A stretch of DNA of 64,000 nucleotides from Hemicordylus capensis (lineage: Eukaryota; Chordata; Lepidosauria; Squamata; Cordylidae): contig NC_069658.1 in NCBI RefSeq assembly GCF_027244095.1, positions 265,058,687 through 265,122,686 on the forward strand. The letters are read 5' to 3'. Positions 22,665-33,731 of this stretch are shown in pieces (the stretch's first letter is position 1; each line of letters starts with the position of its first letter). Under the pieces are notes generated by a model, which saw only the letters and a program-made list of their open reading frames with translations, was not told the DNA's origin and made no database searches. The translations under genes and the position numbers were made by a program.

Positions 22665-22852
22665 GCTTTAGTGAGGCCGACCCATCAAAACCAAGATTGA
22701 CTCAGGTTGACTCAGCCTTCCATCCTTCCGAGGTCAGTAAAATGAGTACCCAGAATGTTGGGGGCAATATGCTAAATCATTGTAAACCGCTTAGAGAGCT
22801 CCGGCTATAGAGCGGTATATAAATGTAAGTGCTATTGCTATTGCTAAGATTA
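22665..22852 (+). mobile_element. L2-tailed SINE 3' part
   Basis: GACTCAGCCTTCCATCCTTC, CGAGGTCAGTAAAATGAG, TGTAAACCGCTTAGAGAG and the (GCTATT)n end match a SINE 3' region common in squamates. The head is missing. Confidence 0.6.
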
Positions 22853-22936
22853 AAACCAAGGCCCCTTTTAAAAAGGCATTAGAGAAACCACTTTGCAGGA
22901 TGGTTTCCATCTGCTTCCTAGCAGAGACCAAACCAG

Positions 22937-23387
22937 CAGTGGTGTAGCCAGGCTAAAGTGCAAGCTCCTGGGTGCAGACTCGAAAGCACCCTGCTGCCTC
23001 TTCGCTCCCCCACCCATCCAAGCTGCAGCCCGCAGAGGCTTGCCCATGCTCCAGCCTGCTCCGGCCGGGTGAGTGGCTGGGCCTGGGAAGCAGGAGCGGG
23101 CGGCAGGAGCGCTGCACGCCATGCTGGGCTGGGCCGTGCCGCCACTCCGCATCGGCCCCTTGGGTGACCGCCCAGCTCACCCACTGCCCGCCCCCCCCCC
23201 AGTGATGATGGAGGTATGGCTGCGATCCAGCTGGGGCTGAGACACAGCAGTGGGTGGTTCAGTGCACTGAGGATGAGGCAGGGGAGGGGAGGCAAACCAG
23301 GCACCCCTTTGTAGGGCCAGGCAGCTCTGGGAAGCTGGATGGTGCAGATTTTGTGGACCCGTCCACCCTATTGAGGCTCCACCCCTG
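22937..23387 (+). mobile_element. GC-rich non-autonomous hAT-type element
   Basis: The left end CAGTGGTGTAGCCAGG pairs with the reversed right end CAGGGGTGGAGCCTC. Flanks CAAACCAG and CAAGCAAG agree at 6 of 8 sites. The interior is GC-rich and non-coding. Confidence 0.55.
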
Positions 23388-23395
23388 CAAGCAAG

Positions 23396-23855
23396 TCCTA
23401 CCAAACCCTGGTGGAAGGTGTTCAGAAAAGGAGGAGAGGGCACAGTCTGAACACGCTCACGGATACAAACATGTTCTACTGCATGTACAGGCCAGTAATG
23501 CCAATTCTATATTAAAATGTCACACATCATGACCGAATTTATTACATCGCAATAATACTATTAACCAGGTTTGCTTGTTTTTTTTGTTTTTTTTTTAAAA
23601 AGCGATAGTTTGCACATCTTAGGTGCCATTAAATAAAACTGAGTGCTGGAGGACAAGTCCAGATAGGACTGGAACCCTGGCAGAAGAGAAGCAGGGAAAG
23701 CACCGATGAAAGAGCTCCAGTCACTTGCACCAAACAGTGGATGGATTTTGACGTGGAGAGCCAGGAATTTCAGATTTGCTCTCTCTCTCTTTTTGACATG
23801 GAGTGTTAGTGACTTAGTGGGTTGCCTTAACAAGGGCACGTGAAGGTCAAAAATT
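23396..23855. other. No gene seen (3' flank of gene B)
   Basis: Holds only a T-rich run at 23575-23597. Confidence 0.4.
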
Positions 23856-23861
23856 TATTAA
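23856..23861 (-). terminator. Candidate polyadenylation signal of gene B
   Basis: TTTATT on the plus strand is AATAAA on gene B's strand, 88 bases after its stop codon. Confidence 0.45.
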
Positions 23862-23948
23862 AACTTGGGAAGTGTCTGGGTGATGCGTGGTCACAGCTGG
23901 GGCTTAGAGATCCACTGGAAATTCTGTCCCACCCAATGATGCACAGTC

Positions 23949-24983
23949 TCAGTACATTTGGTTTGGGTAAGGCCACATGGGCAGAAAAGAGACTGGGTTT
24001 TCTCCTGCATGGATCCGCTGGTGCCTCTTGTGGTGGGAGCTGCGGCTGAAGCTCTTCCCGCAGTACGTGCACGTATAGGGTTTCTCCCCCGTGTGGATGC
24101 GGTTATGCTGGGTGAGGGTGGACTTGTCGGTGAAGCTCTTCCCGCAGTCGGAGCAGGTGTAGGGCTTCTCCCCCGTGTGGATTCTCTTGTGCCGGATAAG
24201 GTTGGAGCTGACGTTGAAGCACTTCCCACAGTGGTTGCACTCAAAGGGCTTCTCGCCGGTGTGGATGCGCATGTGCTTGACCAGGTCTGAGGTCTGGTTG
24301 AAGCTCTGCCAGCACTCTGCACACGTGTGAGGGATTTCAAAGGGAGAGGTTTGCTTTTTAGAGACTCGGGCCTTTTTGGCTTTGCCAGGAGCCGAGGCAT
24401 TGGTGGGGGTGGCTGGGGGAGTGCTCTCTGGGTGAGTGCATTTGCCCTGCCGTTTCCCTGGCGGGCTCTTCAGATGCCGCTTGTGATGGGAACTACGGCT
24501 GAAGGTCTTCCCGCAGTCGATACACTGGTAGGGCTTCTCCCCCGTGTGGGTACGCACGTGCTGAACCAGGGTCGACTTGTCAGTGAAACTTTTCCCACAC
24601 TCGGAGCACAGGTATGGCTTCTCCCCTGTGTGGATTCTTTGGTGCCTGCTCAGGTTGGAACTGACGCTAAACGTCTTTCCACAGTCAGAGCATTTATAGG
24701 GCTTCTCTCCTGTGTGGATTCTCTGGTGGTTGATCAGATCTGAGCTCTGTGCAAAGGTCTGCCCGCACTCAGTGCAAATGTTCGGGTTCTCTCCTGAGCA
24801 GGTTCTCTGTGGGGCAGTGGTGCCCTTGCGCTTCCTCACTCTCTTCTCAGAGGTGCCCATTCTCCCCTTCCCCTCAATCAGGAAAAGGTTCTTCTGCTGC
24901 TCTTCCAACTTCCTCTGACCCTTCAGTCGTCTTTTCTGACCTGATGTCTGAGGAACTTTTCCTTTGGATCTTTTGGGAGGCAT
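23949..24983 (-). CDS. C2H2 zinc-finger protein B (4+4 fingers)
   Basis: Predicted nuclear DNA-binding protein of 344 aa in one exon, with the MPPKR start shared by paralogs. After a basic N-terminus (about 65 residues), fingers lie at 70-90, 98-118, 126-146 and 154-170, then a Lys/Ala-rich spacer, then 221-241, 249-269, 277-297 and 305-325. All fingers keep C2H2 ligands and TGEKP linkers except finger 4, which has HLKSPP in place of the second His; a Cys follows at 182. The recognition helices of fingers 1-4 (QSSDLIN, VSSNLSR, DKSTLVQ, RSSHHKR) repeat in fingers 5-8 (QTSDLVK, VSSNLIR, DKSTLTQ, RSSHHKR), so the protein is an internal duplication. The C-terminus ends in [12 protein letters not shown]. 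It is the best preserved of the cluster. An orthologous gene name could not be assigned. Confidence 0.9.
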   Translation of the reverse strand: MPPKRSKGKVPQTSGQKRRLKGQRKLEEQQKNLFLIEGKGRMGTSEKRVRKRKGTTAPQRTCSGENPNICTECGQTFAQSSDLINHQRIHTGEKPYKCSDCGKTFSVSSNLSRHQRIHTGEKPYLCSECGKSFTDKSTLVQHVRTHTGEKPYQCIDCGKTFSRSSHHKRHLKSPPGKRQGKCTHPESTPPATPTNASAPGKAKKARVSKKQTSPFEIPHTCAECWQSFNQTSDLVKHMRIHTGEKPFECNHCGKCFNVSSNLIRHKRIHTGEKPYTCSDCGKSFTDKSTLTQHNRIHTGEKPYTCTYCGKSFSRSSHHKRHQRIHAGENPVSFLPMWPYPNQMY

Positions 24984-25043
24984 CTCGTATGGGTTCTGCT
25001 AAAGATGAATTTCCACCCCTAGGTCACACTTCTTGTCTCATAA

Positions 25044-25070
25044 CCTGTTTGGATAAAAGAAGAAAGAAAC
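25044..25070 (-). promoter_or_regulatory. Putative 3' splice site before gene B coding exon
   Basis: On the minus strand TTTCTTTCTTCTTTTATCC is followed by AAACAG and then GTTATGAG. An exon starting at 25044 leaves a leader of about 60 bases before the ATG. Confidence 0.6.
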
Positions 25071-25619
25071 ACAGAGCTGTTCACCTGTAGTACAAAGAGA
25101 TGGAGAAGTGTGGAAAACTGCTTTGGGAATTAGTTTCCTGAGAATTTTGGCTGCCAGAAGCCACAGTACAAGCCCTCTTTGTCCCCAGGTCCCTTATGAG
25201 GGTTTTTCCTCAGGCCCCCTTCCTCTTTGGCCCATCCTCTTTCCTTTAACTGCCTGCCTCTAATTAATGCCGTATTTACCCAAACAAAAGACAGCTCTGA
25301 ATTTAAGACAGCCCCCTTAAAAAATACAAGGTTAAATACAAGTTATACCTGCATTTACCCAGAAAGAGTATCCCTTAGCCTTTATATAGTGCTTTAAAAT
25401 GCACAAAGGGTTTCACATGCACACAATCCTGACAACAACCTTGTGAGGTAGGCCAGTATTGTTTCCCCTCACATTGCAGTTACCTGGTGTGTAAATGGCT
25501 GGAATGAGAGTCCAGCCATACCACAGCTCAGTCTCTCAGCCACTATGCCACCCCAGCCTTGTTTATGTTTTAAAGCAGGGGTCTGAACCTGGTAACTCGA
25601 TTTCCACTCTGCTTCTTTT
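25071..25619. other. Putative gene B intron; MIR-like stretch
   Basis: Text at about 25400-25560 (ACAACCTTGTGAGGTAGGCC to CAGCCACTATGCCACC) resembles a reversed MIR-type SINE. The rest is featureless. Confidence 0.35.
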
Positions 25620-25775
25620 TCTTCTGTTTGATAGTGGAACAATATCTGCCTTGTGCAATGGTGGGTTCGCTTTCTCTAGAGGTTTTCAAGCAGATTTCTG
25701 CCTCTGAGCTGAGGCTGGACTAAAGCCTGTTTGGACAAAGATCCCTTGCAACTCTATGATTCTAGGTGCAGTGCC
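25620..25775 (+). mobile_element. CR1-type LINE 3' end
   Basis: Contains GAGGTTTTCAAGCAGATTTC and the end CAACTCTATGATTCTA, the usual CR1 3' terminus. Strongly 5' truncated. Confidence 0.6.
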
Positions 25776-26284
25776 TGCCCAGCACAGCTGGATCTGTAGA
25801 GATGGGAGCAATAGCCCTGGAGAATATCTCTCCTCCTCATTTACATTTAAGCATATTCTTTGTTTTTTAAAGGCCAACTGTTTTGTGAGGACAGGAAAGA
25901 AACAAAGCGGCGCGAAGATAGCCATGCTTACTGTTATAGGCTTTGTGAAGGGAGAGGAGAGCTGTTGATGGATCCTGGGATGGGAAAGTTAGGCGTCCCC
26001 CTCTTTGGGGCAGAGCTTTTGCGGCGCTGCAAGCGAATCGGCTGTTCTTAATTTGAAGTCACCCGGCAACAAGCTCCGTCCATAAGCAATAAAGGCATCC
26101 GTCTGGGGGCTTGGAGGATGGGGAGACCAGGGAACTGGTCCCTTGGGCAGAGATTCAGGAAGGTAGAAAGGCCTCCACTGGGGTTGGGAGAAAAAGGTTT
26201 CTCCCCTGCACAGATCACCTCCGGGGTGGGGTTGGGGGAGCAGCAGCTGGTCTCCGTTCGGGCTTGGGAATCGCAATGGAGGAG
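25776..26284. other. Gene B 5' region, no other feature
   Basis: CpG-richer DNA towards 26000-26284, next to gene B's upstream module. Nothing else recognised. Confidence 0.35.
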
Positions 26285-26408
26285 GAGGAGTGACAGGAAA
26301 CAGCACAACCATCTAACCTGGGAAGCCCAACCTCAAAACCGAGACAGTGGAGAATGGAGAGAGGAAGAGCCGCTTTCTATGGAATACGTAGAGCCCCCTG
26401 GTGGCCAC
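26285..26408 (-). promoter_or_regulatory. Gene B upstream module
   Basis: Read on the minus strand: GGCCACCAGGGGGCTC (within 26391-26408, CTCF-core-like), then GGTTGGGCTTCCCAGGTTAG (within 26309-26333, diverged form of the TTCCTGGGTCA block), then TCCTCCATTGCG near 26270-26285. Block order matches genes A, C and D. It lies about 1.3 kb before gene B's ATG. Confidence 0.55.
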
Positions 26409-26648
26409 CCAGCTGCTGAATGTTCGTCCCACTATTATATTTAGGAGGCCCGCGGCTTTTAAATCACGACGAACCCTTGGAACGTGGGAAGCCGCTTTAG
26501 AATATCGAGCCAGAGACCCTTGGTTTGGTCTTGTTGCCTTGTCTCCACTAACTGGCAGTGGCTGCTGGCCTTTTGTAAGGCCATCTTGTAAGGCCTTTTA
26601 TAAGGCATATTTACTCCGTCCAACAGAGGTAAATGTAAAACCATGCAT

Positions 26649-26906
26649 GTAAAGGTAAAGTGTGCCATCCAGTCGATTTCGACTCCTGGCGTCCACAGAG
26701 CCCTGTGGTTGTCTTTGGCAGAATACAGGAGGGGTTTACCATTGCCTCCTCCCGCTCAGTATGAGATGATGCCTTTCAGCATCTTCTGATATTGCTGCTA
26801 CCCGATATAGGTGTTTCCCATAGTCTGGGCAACATACCAGTGGGGATTTGAACTGGCAACCTTCTGCTTGTTAGTCAAGCATTTCCCCACTGCGCCACTT
26901 AAGGTG
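26649..26906 (-). mobile_element. Sauria-type SINE, full length
   Basis: Minus-strand copy with reversed head (CCCCACTGCGCCACTTAAGG) and AAAGGTAAAG tail. CCATGCAT occurs at 26641-26648 and again just after the head, a likely target duplication. Confidence 0.9.
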
Positions 26907-27078
26907 ATAAGGCCATGCATTTAGGTAAGAAAAATTAAACACACAAGTATAGGATATGGGAGAGCTGGCTTGGCAATGCATCAGTACATGTCAAAGGGAC
27001 CCAGGTGCATGTCTTAGCAGAGCATGAGTTGAACATGAGCCAGCAGTGTGAGGCAGCTGCTAAAAAAGTGAATGCAAT

Positions 27079-27638
27079 CATAAGAACAGCCCTGCTGGAT
27101 CAGGCACAAGGCCCATCTAGTCCAGCATCCTGTTTCACACAGTGGCCCACCAGAAGCCGCTGGGGAGCCCACAGGCAAGAGGTATGTGCATGCCCTTTCT
27201 CCTGCTGTTGCTCCCCTGCAACTGATATTGAGAGGAATCGTGCCTCTGATGCTGGAGGTGGCCCACAGCCACCAGACTAGTAGCCATTGATAGACCTGTC
27301 CACCATGAATCTGTCTAAGCCCCTTTTAAAGCCATTCAAGCTGGTGGCCATCACCACATCCCATAGCAAAGAATTCCAAAGATTAATTATGTGCTGTGTG
27401 AAAAAGTACTTCCTCTTGTTGGTCCTAAATTTCCCAAGCTTCAGTTTCATGGGGTGACCCCTGGTTCTAGTGTTGTGAGAGAGGGAGAAATATTTCTCTC
27501 TGTCCACCCTTTCCACTCCATGCATAATTTTATACACCTCGATCATGTCACCTCTTTTCCAAAGTAAAGAGCCCCAGATGCTGTAGCCTAGCCTCATAAG
27601 GAAGGTGCTCCAGGCCCCTGATCATTTTGGTTGCCCTC
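27079..27638 (-). mobile_element. CR1-type LINE nested in another CR1
   Basis: The minus strand encodes [34 protein letters not shown] and FKRGLDRFM, the ORF2 C-terminal domain, in an open frame of 106 aa. It is followed by a 3' UTR ending GATCCAGCAGGGCTGTTCTT. It belongs to a different subfamily from the host CR1 and lies in opposite orientation. Confidence 0.8.
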
Positions 27639-28143
27639 TTCTGCACCAACAAAGGTCCAGTTTCCAGATCACTAGAAGCAACAGTTGTTCCATTATTTTC
27701 TGCACTGATCAGATCTCATACTGTGTCAAGTTCTGGGCACCACCACACATTAGAAAGGACATTGGTAAACTGGAAGAAGTTCAGAGGAAGGTAACAAAAG
27801 ATGGTGAGGGTTCTGGCATTGGCAACCAAGTCCTAGATGGAAAGAGTGTGGTGTGTTTACCCTGAAAAAGAGACGTCACTAAGGAGAGTTGTGGCATGTA
27901 TCTTCAAATATCTGAAGAGGCATTGCATAGGAGAAGGAGCAGACTTGCTGTTTGATGCTCCTGAGGGCAGGACTAGAACCTATGGTTTGAAGCTACAAGG
28001 AAACAGATTTAGGCTGGACATTAGCAGGAATTTCCTGACTGTAAGAGCTGTTGTAGAACACTCTTTCTTGTGCAGTGCCAGGCTCCCCTTTGCTGGAGGC
28101 TTCTGAAAAGCAGCTAGATATTCATCTGTCAGGGATGCTGTAA

Positions 28144-28374
28144 CAGAGTTGCCATGCCCCCCGAAATTCCAAGTTTCACCCGGATTGTAAGCATCTCACC
28201 CAGATTGCTTACCCACAATTAATTAATTAAAAGCTAAGCTCTAGCACTTGTAGAAGCGGAGTTATGGAGCAAAACTTGCAGTCACTGTTCTGCTCAAAAA
28301 GTATTCTCAAGCCAATTTGCATAATATGCAAATTTAGCACCCCAGATTTGGAGAGCCAGAATATGGCCACTCTG
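28144..28374 (+). mobile_element. Non-autonomous hAT-type element inside CR1
   Basis: The left end CAGAGTTGCCATGCC pairs with the reversed right end CAGAGTGGCCATATTC. Flanks TGCTGTAA and TGCTGTAG agree at 7 of 8 sites. The host CR1 resumes right after it, so it postdates that CR1. Confidence 0.75.
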
Positions 28375-28510
28375 TGCTGTAGCATTTTCTTGCACTGAGC
28401 TGGGGGGTTGGACTAGAAGAACTTCAAGGTCCCTTCCGACTCTAACGTTCTGCTGTTCTGCTGGAGCTTTCCTAGACAGCAGGCTTTACTGCAAGGCTTT
28501 CTGCCAATGT

Positions 28511-28963
28511 AAAGTTGCCCCCAAAACTGACAAAGCAGATTTTTTTTACCCTGGATATAAATCAGGCTACACTCTAACGTACAATGAAAAACCCAAATTG
28601 TGTGTCAAGTGCTCCCTGATAGCTTGCAGGTACGTTGGGGTAAATTTGGCCAATATGTGAATGCATCCCCTCCATTCTGGAGATGCAAACTAAAAGCCAG
28701 AAGTGAAAAACCAGAAAAAACTTCCTGGGACTTTTACTCAAAGCAGTTTATTACTGCGAGTTTACTAGGAGGCTTTAATGAGAACTCAAAGTTGTCCCAA
28801 AAACCACAGCAAATAGTGGATGTTTTTACCCTGGATATAAATCGGGCTACACTCTAATGTGCAGTGAAAAGCCTAAATTGTGTGTGAACTGCCCCCCCAA
28901 TAACTCATAGGGACTTCGGGGTAAATCTAGCTGAAATGTGAACACAGCCCCTCCATTCTGGAG
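28511..28963 (+). repeat. Two direct copies of a ~172-bp unit
   Basis: 28511-28680 and 28790-28963 are direct repeats sharing TTACCCTGGATATAAATC, GGCTACACTCTAA and CCCTCCATTCTGGA. The period is about 279 bases. No transposon end was recognised; it may be the inside of a DNA transposon. Confidence 0.75.
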
Positions 28964-29198
28964 GAAATGCAGGTTAAAGGGCTTCAAAAGCCCCATGTGA
29001 AAAGCTTCCTGGTAAATACAGCCAGGATGCCTGAGTGGTATTTCCTTAATGGAAGCTAATGGCTAGCAGAAAAGCTGCTGCTCTCTAAAATAAAGGTTTC
29101 ACAAAAGAAGCTCTATCCCACCACCAAGTGGTCATGTGCAGTGATGGTTTCTTTCTCATATTTTGTATTTGAGTTGGAATGCTTGAAGCATTCAGTAA

Positions 29199-29437
29199 AG
29201 GTAAAGTGTGCCGTCGAGTCGGTGCTGACTCCTGGTACCCACAGAGCCCTGTGGTTGTCCTTGGTAGAATACAGGAGAGGTTTACCATTGCCTCCTCCCA
29301 CACAGTATGACATGATGCCTTTCAGCATCTTCCTATATCGCTGCTGCCCAATATAGGTGTTTCCCATAGTCTGGGAACCATACCAGCAGGGGTTCAAACA
29401 GGCAACCTCTGGCTTCCTAGTCAAGTCATTTCCCGCT
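29199..29437 (-). mobile_element. Sauria-type SINE, nearly full length
   Basis: Minus-strand copy. GCATTCAGTA occurs just before the tail (29189-29198) and just after the head, giving a 10-bp target duplication. Confidence 0.85.
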
Positions 29438-29440
29438 GCA

Positions 29441-30699
29441 TTCAGTAGGTTAGACTAATTCATTAAAAACCTTTGAGTGGATTAAAAATGTGCTCCTGCT
29501 ATTATTCAGCTACACGGGAGACCCCAAGTTGTAGCATCATGGGAGAGAAAGAAAAATGTCCTTCTCTCATATTGCACTCCCCACAACCACAACAACTTCC
29601 CTCCCCCTCCCCCCTGCTGATGAGTCCTAGAGGTGCTTTATGCGCTCCAAGTCATAATTATAAAAATTGCAATACCAGTAAGGCACACAGACCAGTAGCT
29701 TACCTTCAAGCAAATACAAGGTAGCAGCAAGGCAGTAATCTCATCCTGCCATCCGCAGCTTTCTCCGGAGGCAGCTTGGCTGGCTTCTCACGATGCTCCG
29801 TACTAGTGAGCTCCACAGATTTGTTATGCATTTGTTTGCTTGTTGGTTTTTTGCTCACTGGAAATTTTCTTCCATGCCAGTGGTTTTGCCAGTTATAGAT
29901 CTGTTGTGTGTGGTTCTAATCTTTAGGGCATTCAAGTTCTTTGGGGCTCAGAGCCCTTGCAATGTGGACTATCAGGATGACTTTGGAACTTAACATTCTG
30001 TATTGCACTTCCTCAATCTCCCACAAGCAAAACTATTCATTAGCTTCTGTCTTGTATGGCAAACCTGCATTATTATCAGCATTATTAGGATTAGACTCAC
30101 TAGGATATTATTCCAGTTAGTATAAGGAATTACATTCTGGTTTACTATGCGTTATCAGTAGACATTTTAATTGTTCTTCCAGTATGTTCCCAGATGAAAA
30201 GCATTTCTAATCCAAACTACACCAGGATTACATAGGCCTTATTTACCAGGGACAGTGTCTAATTTCTGGAATCTGTCCCTAGTAAATCACTGTCCCTGTT
30301 TTTGCTCATGAGGATGCCTTGTTCAGTCCCCACCCTGCCTCATGTGAGTTGCTAAAGTTGTCATTTTTCAGGATTCCCTCCTCAGAGTCTCCAGAAATTA
30401 AAATCTTCAAATAAGTGGGCGGGTGCATTGTATCTCTAGGGTGCCTGCACGTCAGTGGGTGCACGATACTAAAGCACAGCATATAGCGAATGGAATCCAA
30501 TCTTCGGCAGCATTTAACAGTGGGCAAGAGGCTTGGGCAGTAATCCTCGTTATGGAAATGGGTTGTTAAAAGGGTGTCCATATTTCCATCTGTGAGGAAA
30601 TGGCTTGACTCATCTGCTTTGCTGATCTGGAATAATGTGCTCTGCATGCAGGCTGTTTTTAACCTGCTATCCATTTGTGGCACGCTTGTGGTCAGATGA
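29441..30699. other. No gene seen
   Basis: No recognised feature apart from a small palindrome near 30251-30302 (CAGGGACAG to CTGTCCCTG). Confidence 0.4.
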
Positions 30700-31055
30700 C
30701 TACACCATCCAGATAGACTCTATCTGATAGAGCCTTCTCGGCTGCTGCCCCGAGATTGTGGGAATGCGCTCCCTGCTGAGTTACGATCCTCCCCATCTCT
30801 GGCTATTCTTAAAAAACATTTGAAAACCCTTTTTTTTAACCCAAGCCTTCTCAGGTTTTTAATTAAAAAATACGGTTTGTTAATTTTATGGTTTTTAAAT
30901 TGTTGTATTGGTTCAACTTTTATATGTGTTATATGTTGAACTGTTTTAACTTTTATATGTGTTTTAATTGTTGTTAGCCGCCCAGAGACACAAGTTTGGG
31001 CAGGGTATAAATTTAACAAATGAATGAATGAATGAATGAATGAATGAATGAATAA
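30700..31055 (+). mobile_element. L2-type LINE ORF2 C-terminus and 3' end
   Basis: The decayed reading text matches AFSAAAPRLWECAP-type L2 C-termini. It is followed by TTTTTAACCCAAGCCTTC, a T-rich UTR, TTGTTAGCCGCCCAGAG and a (ATGA)n run at 31020-31051. Confidence 0.65.
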
Positions 31056-32282
31056 TCCATGCCCACCAAGCTGCTTTACCACCACCCCTGTAGATGTCAT
31101 AGGAAGCAGTGGTGAAGTGTCCTAGGAGCCTTTGAGGCAGAGCCAACCCAAAAACAAATAAAATTAATAAATCATCCACCAGAAGCCAACAACCAGGAAT
31201 CATGAAAATATATTGTTCATTGTTGTATTTCCTGATTCCACTTGCATCAAATACCGCTGATGAAACCCAGCCTCTATTGGGAGACTCCATACAGCATGGC
31301 ATGCACAGGGAAAAGGTGGGGGAGGGTTGTGAAGAGGGGCTACTTTAGTTTCACACGATCTGCATGAGTGAGGCTGGCCTCTGTTAGGCATGAAACTGAA
31401 GTGGCAGCACAACCAAGGACTTTAAGAGCAGTCCTTGTAGAGAAGCAAATTCGTTTTTTGAAAAGTACAACTTTTCACACGTGTGACAAAACTTTGGCCT
31501 GCTAAAACTCTTCACGACTGTGAGGGCTGCAGTCATGTGCACACATAGGTGCTCCTCCTCCATCTATCCATGGTGTCACCCTTGCCCTTAAAATTTTAAT
31601 TTTAATTTAATTTCCAGCCTCCCCAGTTCATGTACAGCCATTCAGATAAAAACAAGTACATGTGTACAGACATTTGTATACACATACAACTTAATGTCTG
31701 ACTAGGGCTACAGCCTCCCATATATATACCTTCATGTGCTTCGAGATGATCAGGGAGGGCTTTGCATCTTTGTGTTTTCACTATCTGAGGTTAGGCTACA
31801 AGGAATAGGGCCTTCTCTATAGTGCCCTTTTCTATGGAATTATTTAAGGAGGCCTACTAGGCCAATACGCTCATCATTTTCCAGAGCTGCTTACTATCAT
31901 TCTGTCTTTAGATAGGCCTTTGCTGTATAAAATGGCGGCCGAGCATATAGCTGACATGGATGGTTGTCATTTTGATGATTTGCTTAGCTGGTTTGGCTTC
32001 TTTGTTTTAAACTTGGTTTTTATTGCAAAGCCTAGTCCAGTGGAAACTGCCTGGAAAATTCAGGGTCATAGGCAGAAATGGGATGTTATTTTAAAAAATA
32101 AATACATAAATAATATGGTCTTGTATTGTTATACTATGCCACATGGCCTAACTGGCCCACTTCACACTTTTGAGAACCGTTGTTATAAACTGATTTAGAA
32201 AAGAAATGAAGAAGGCAACACTTCTTGTTAGCAGATGTGCCATTTGGGGGGCGAGGGGAAGAGTATCCTCCCACTTTCCCCC
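31056..32282. other. No gene seen; faint LINE trace
   Basis: Around 31720-31930, text such as GGGCCTTCTCTATAGTGCCC suggests another decayed L2-type ORF2 end. The rest is unassigned. Confidence 0.3.
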
Positions 32283-32545
32283 ATGATCAAAAACAACAAA
32301 TATTTATATACCGCTTTTCAACAAAAGTTTCCAAAGCGGTTTACATAGAGAAATAATAAATAAATAAGATGGATCCCTGTCCCCAGGGGGCTCACAATCT
32401 AAAAAGAAACCTAAGACAGACATCAGCAACAGTCACTGGAGGTACTGTTCTGGGAGTGGATAGGATCAGTTACTCCCCCCCCCCGCTAAATAAAAGAGAA
32501 TCACCACATTAAAAAGGTACCTCTTTGCCCAGTTAGCCAGGATCA
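32283..32545 (-). mobile_element. L2-type LINE 3' end / derived repeat
   Basis: Reverse copy of the 1170-1422 unit: ATATACCGCTTTTCAACAAA, GGGGGCTCACAATCT, then GGTACCTCTTTGCCCAGTTA. Confidence 0.6.
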
Positions 32546-33137
32546 CATCCCATGTTGTTATTCATCCACAGCACCTATATCTCTGGGCTATTATGAAGTA
32601 TTTAAAAAAGTAACTGCAACAAATGCTTTAATAATGCTTTAAAAATACACTCGGGTTTCGGGGTGGTGGTGGTTGTATTTTCATCTTGAATATATCCAAG
32701 ATAATAGGTCTTTGAACCTTGCTATGACTTGTTCCCACCAATGGAAATATCTCTCCTCCCCACCCTTGGGACCTGATATGGCACCCTGGCTTATTGAAAA
32801 CCAGCTTCTCCTGAAAAGGTTTGTCCATAATGTGAACACCACCTGAAGTTCTTCCTCAGATTTTGGAAAGAGGCTGAAGCTAGACAAAAACAGGGAGTCA
32901 AGATTGTAGACGTGTCTTCATATAAGAGGCAAGGTGAACTGGCTGCTTCAGGCATTGGAACTGGGATACTGCTAAAGATGTTAACCTGGGAGTCTGACAG
33001 ACCTAACCCACAGGGCACAATCCAGCAGAAGGTCCTCCTAGCCACCCATTTTCACCTTGCCCTTTCATTTCAATCTGCTCGCTAAGAACTTCCCAGTGCA
33101 TTATATCCCTTATTGCGGTAGTAATGTGGGATGAAAG
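32546..33137. other. No gene seen
   Basis: No recognised feature. Confidence 0.4.
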
Positions 33138-33286
33138 AGCCAGCGTGGTGTAGTGGTTAGAGTGCTGGGTGACTCTGGGCCAGTCACCTCTCTCAGCCTA
33201 ACCTACTTCACAGGGTTGTTGTGAGGAGAAACTTAAGTATGTAGTACACTGCTCCGGGCTCCTTGAAGGAAGAGCGGGATATACAT

Positions 33287-33325
<39 letters not shown>
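33138..33325 (+). mobile_element. tRNA-derived, L2-tailed SINE with internal deletion
   Basis: Head GAGCCAGCGTGGTGTAGTGG, then directly GGGTGACTCTGGGCCAGTCA (the box B segment is missing), CACAGGGTTGTTGTGAGG and tail GAGCGGGATATACATG plus (AAT)n at 33289-33324. Compare the full copy at 61804-62043. Confidence 0.8.
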
Positions 33326-33499
33326 TAATGCCATTTGGAATTTCTGCCTCAAGAACTAAGGCGTCTTGGGCCAACCCTACAATGTTTAGCACAAAATGAA
33401 AGGCTCTGCCTCCACAGAACCTCACGTGGAGCTCTATATACCTACAAAGAGAAACCTATTTTTAAAAGTGAAAGATTTTCCTATATATAAAAAAGTGAA

Positions 33500-33731
33500 A
33501 AATTTTCAAACGAAATGGCGTCCCTCTGCTTATCTTGTCTTTCCTTGTTTTTTAAAGTATTTTAATTGGTTTCTAATGGTTTTAACTGTTTTTGAATGGT
33601 TTTTAGCGCTATGTTTTTAGCACTATGTTTTTAATTGTGTGTTTTTACATCTTTTTACAGTTGTTGTACACCGCCCCGAGCCTCTGAATGGGGCGGTTTA
33701 TAAATGTAATAAATAAATAAATAAATAATAT
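33500..33731 (+). mobile_element. L2-type LINE 3' UTR and tail
   Basis: T-rich UTR with repeated TTTTAACTGTTTTTGAATGG, then ACCGCCCCGAGCCTCTGAAT, GGGGCGGTTTATAAATG and (AATA)n. Confidence 0.6.

Larger units (their letters stand above)
26938..28455 (+). mobile_element. CR1-type LINE 3' region, twice interrupted
   Basis: Three plus-strand CR1 pieces: 26938-27078 (TTGAACATGAGCCAGCAGTG), 27639-28143 (GTTCTGGGCACCACC, GGAAACAGATTTAGGCTGGA) and 28383-28455 (GGGGTTGGACTAGA, AAGGTCCCTTCCGACTC). They are separated by a minus-strand CR1 and a hAT element. ORF2 is decayed; only the C-terminal part and 3' end are present. Confidence 0.75.

Noticed and set aside
27277-27597. 106-codon minus frame as a host gene
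   Set aside because: Matches the C-terminal domain of CR1-type ORF2.
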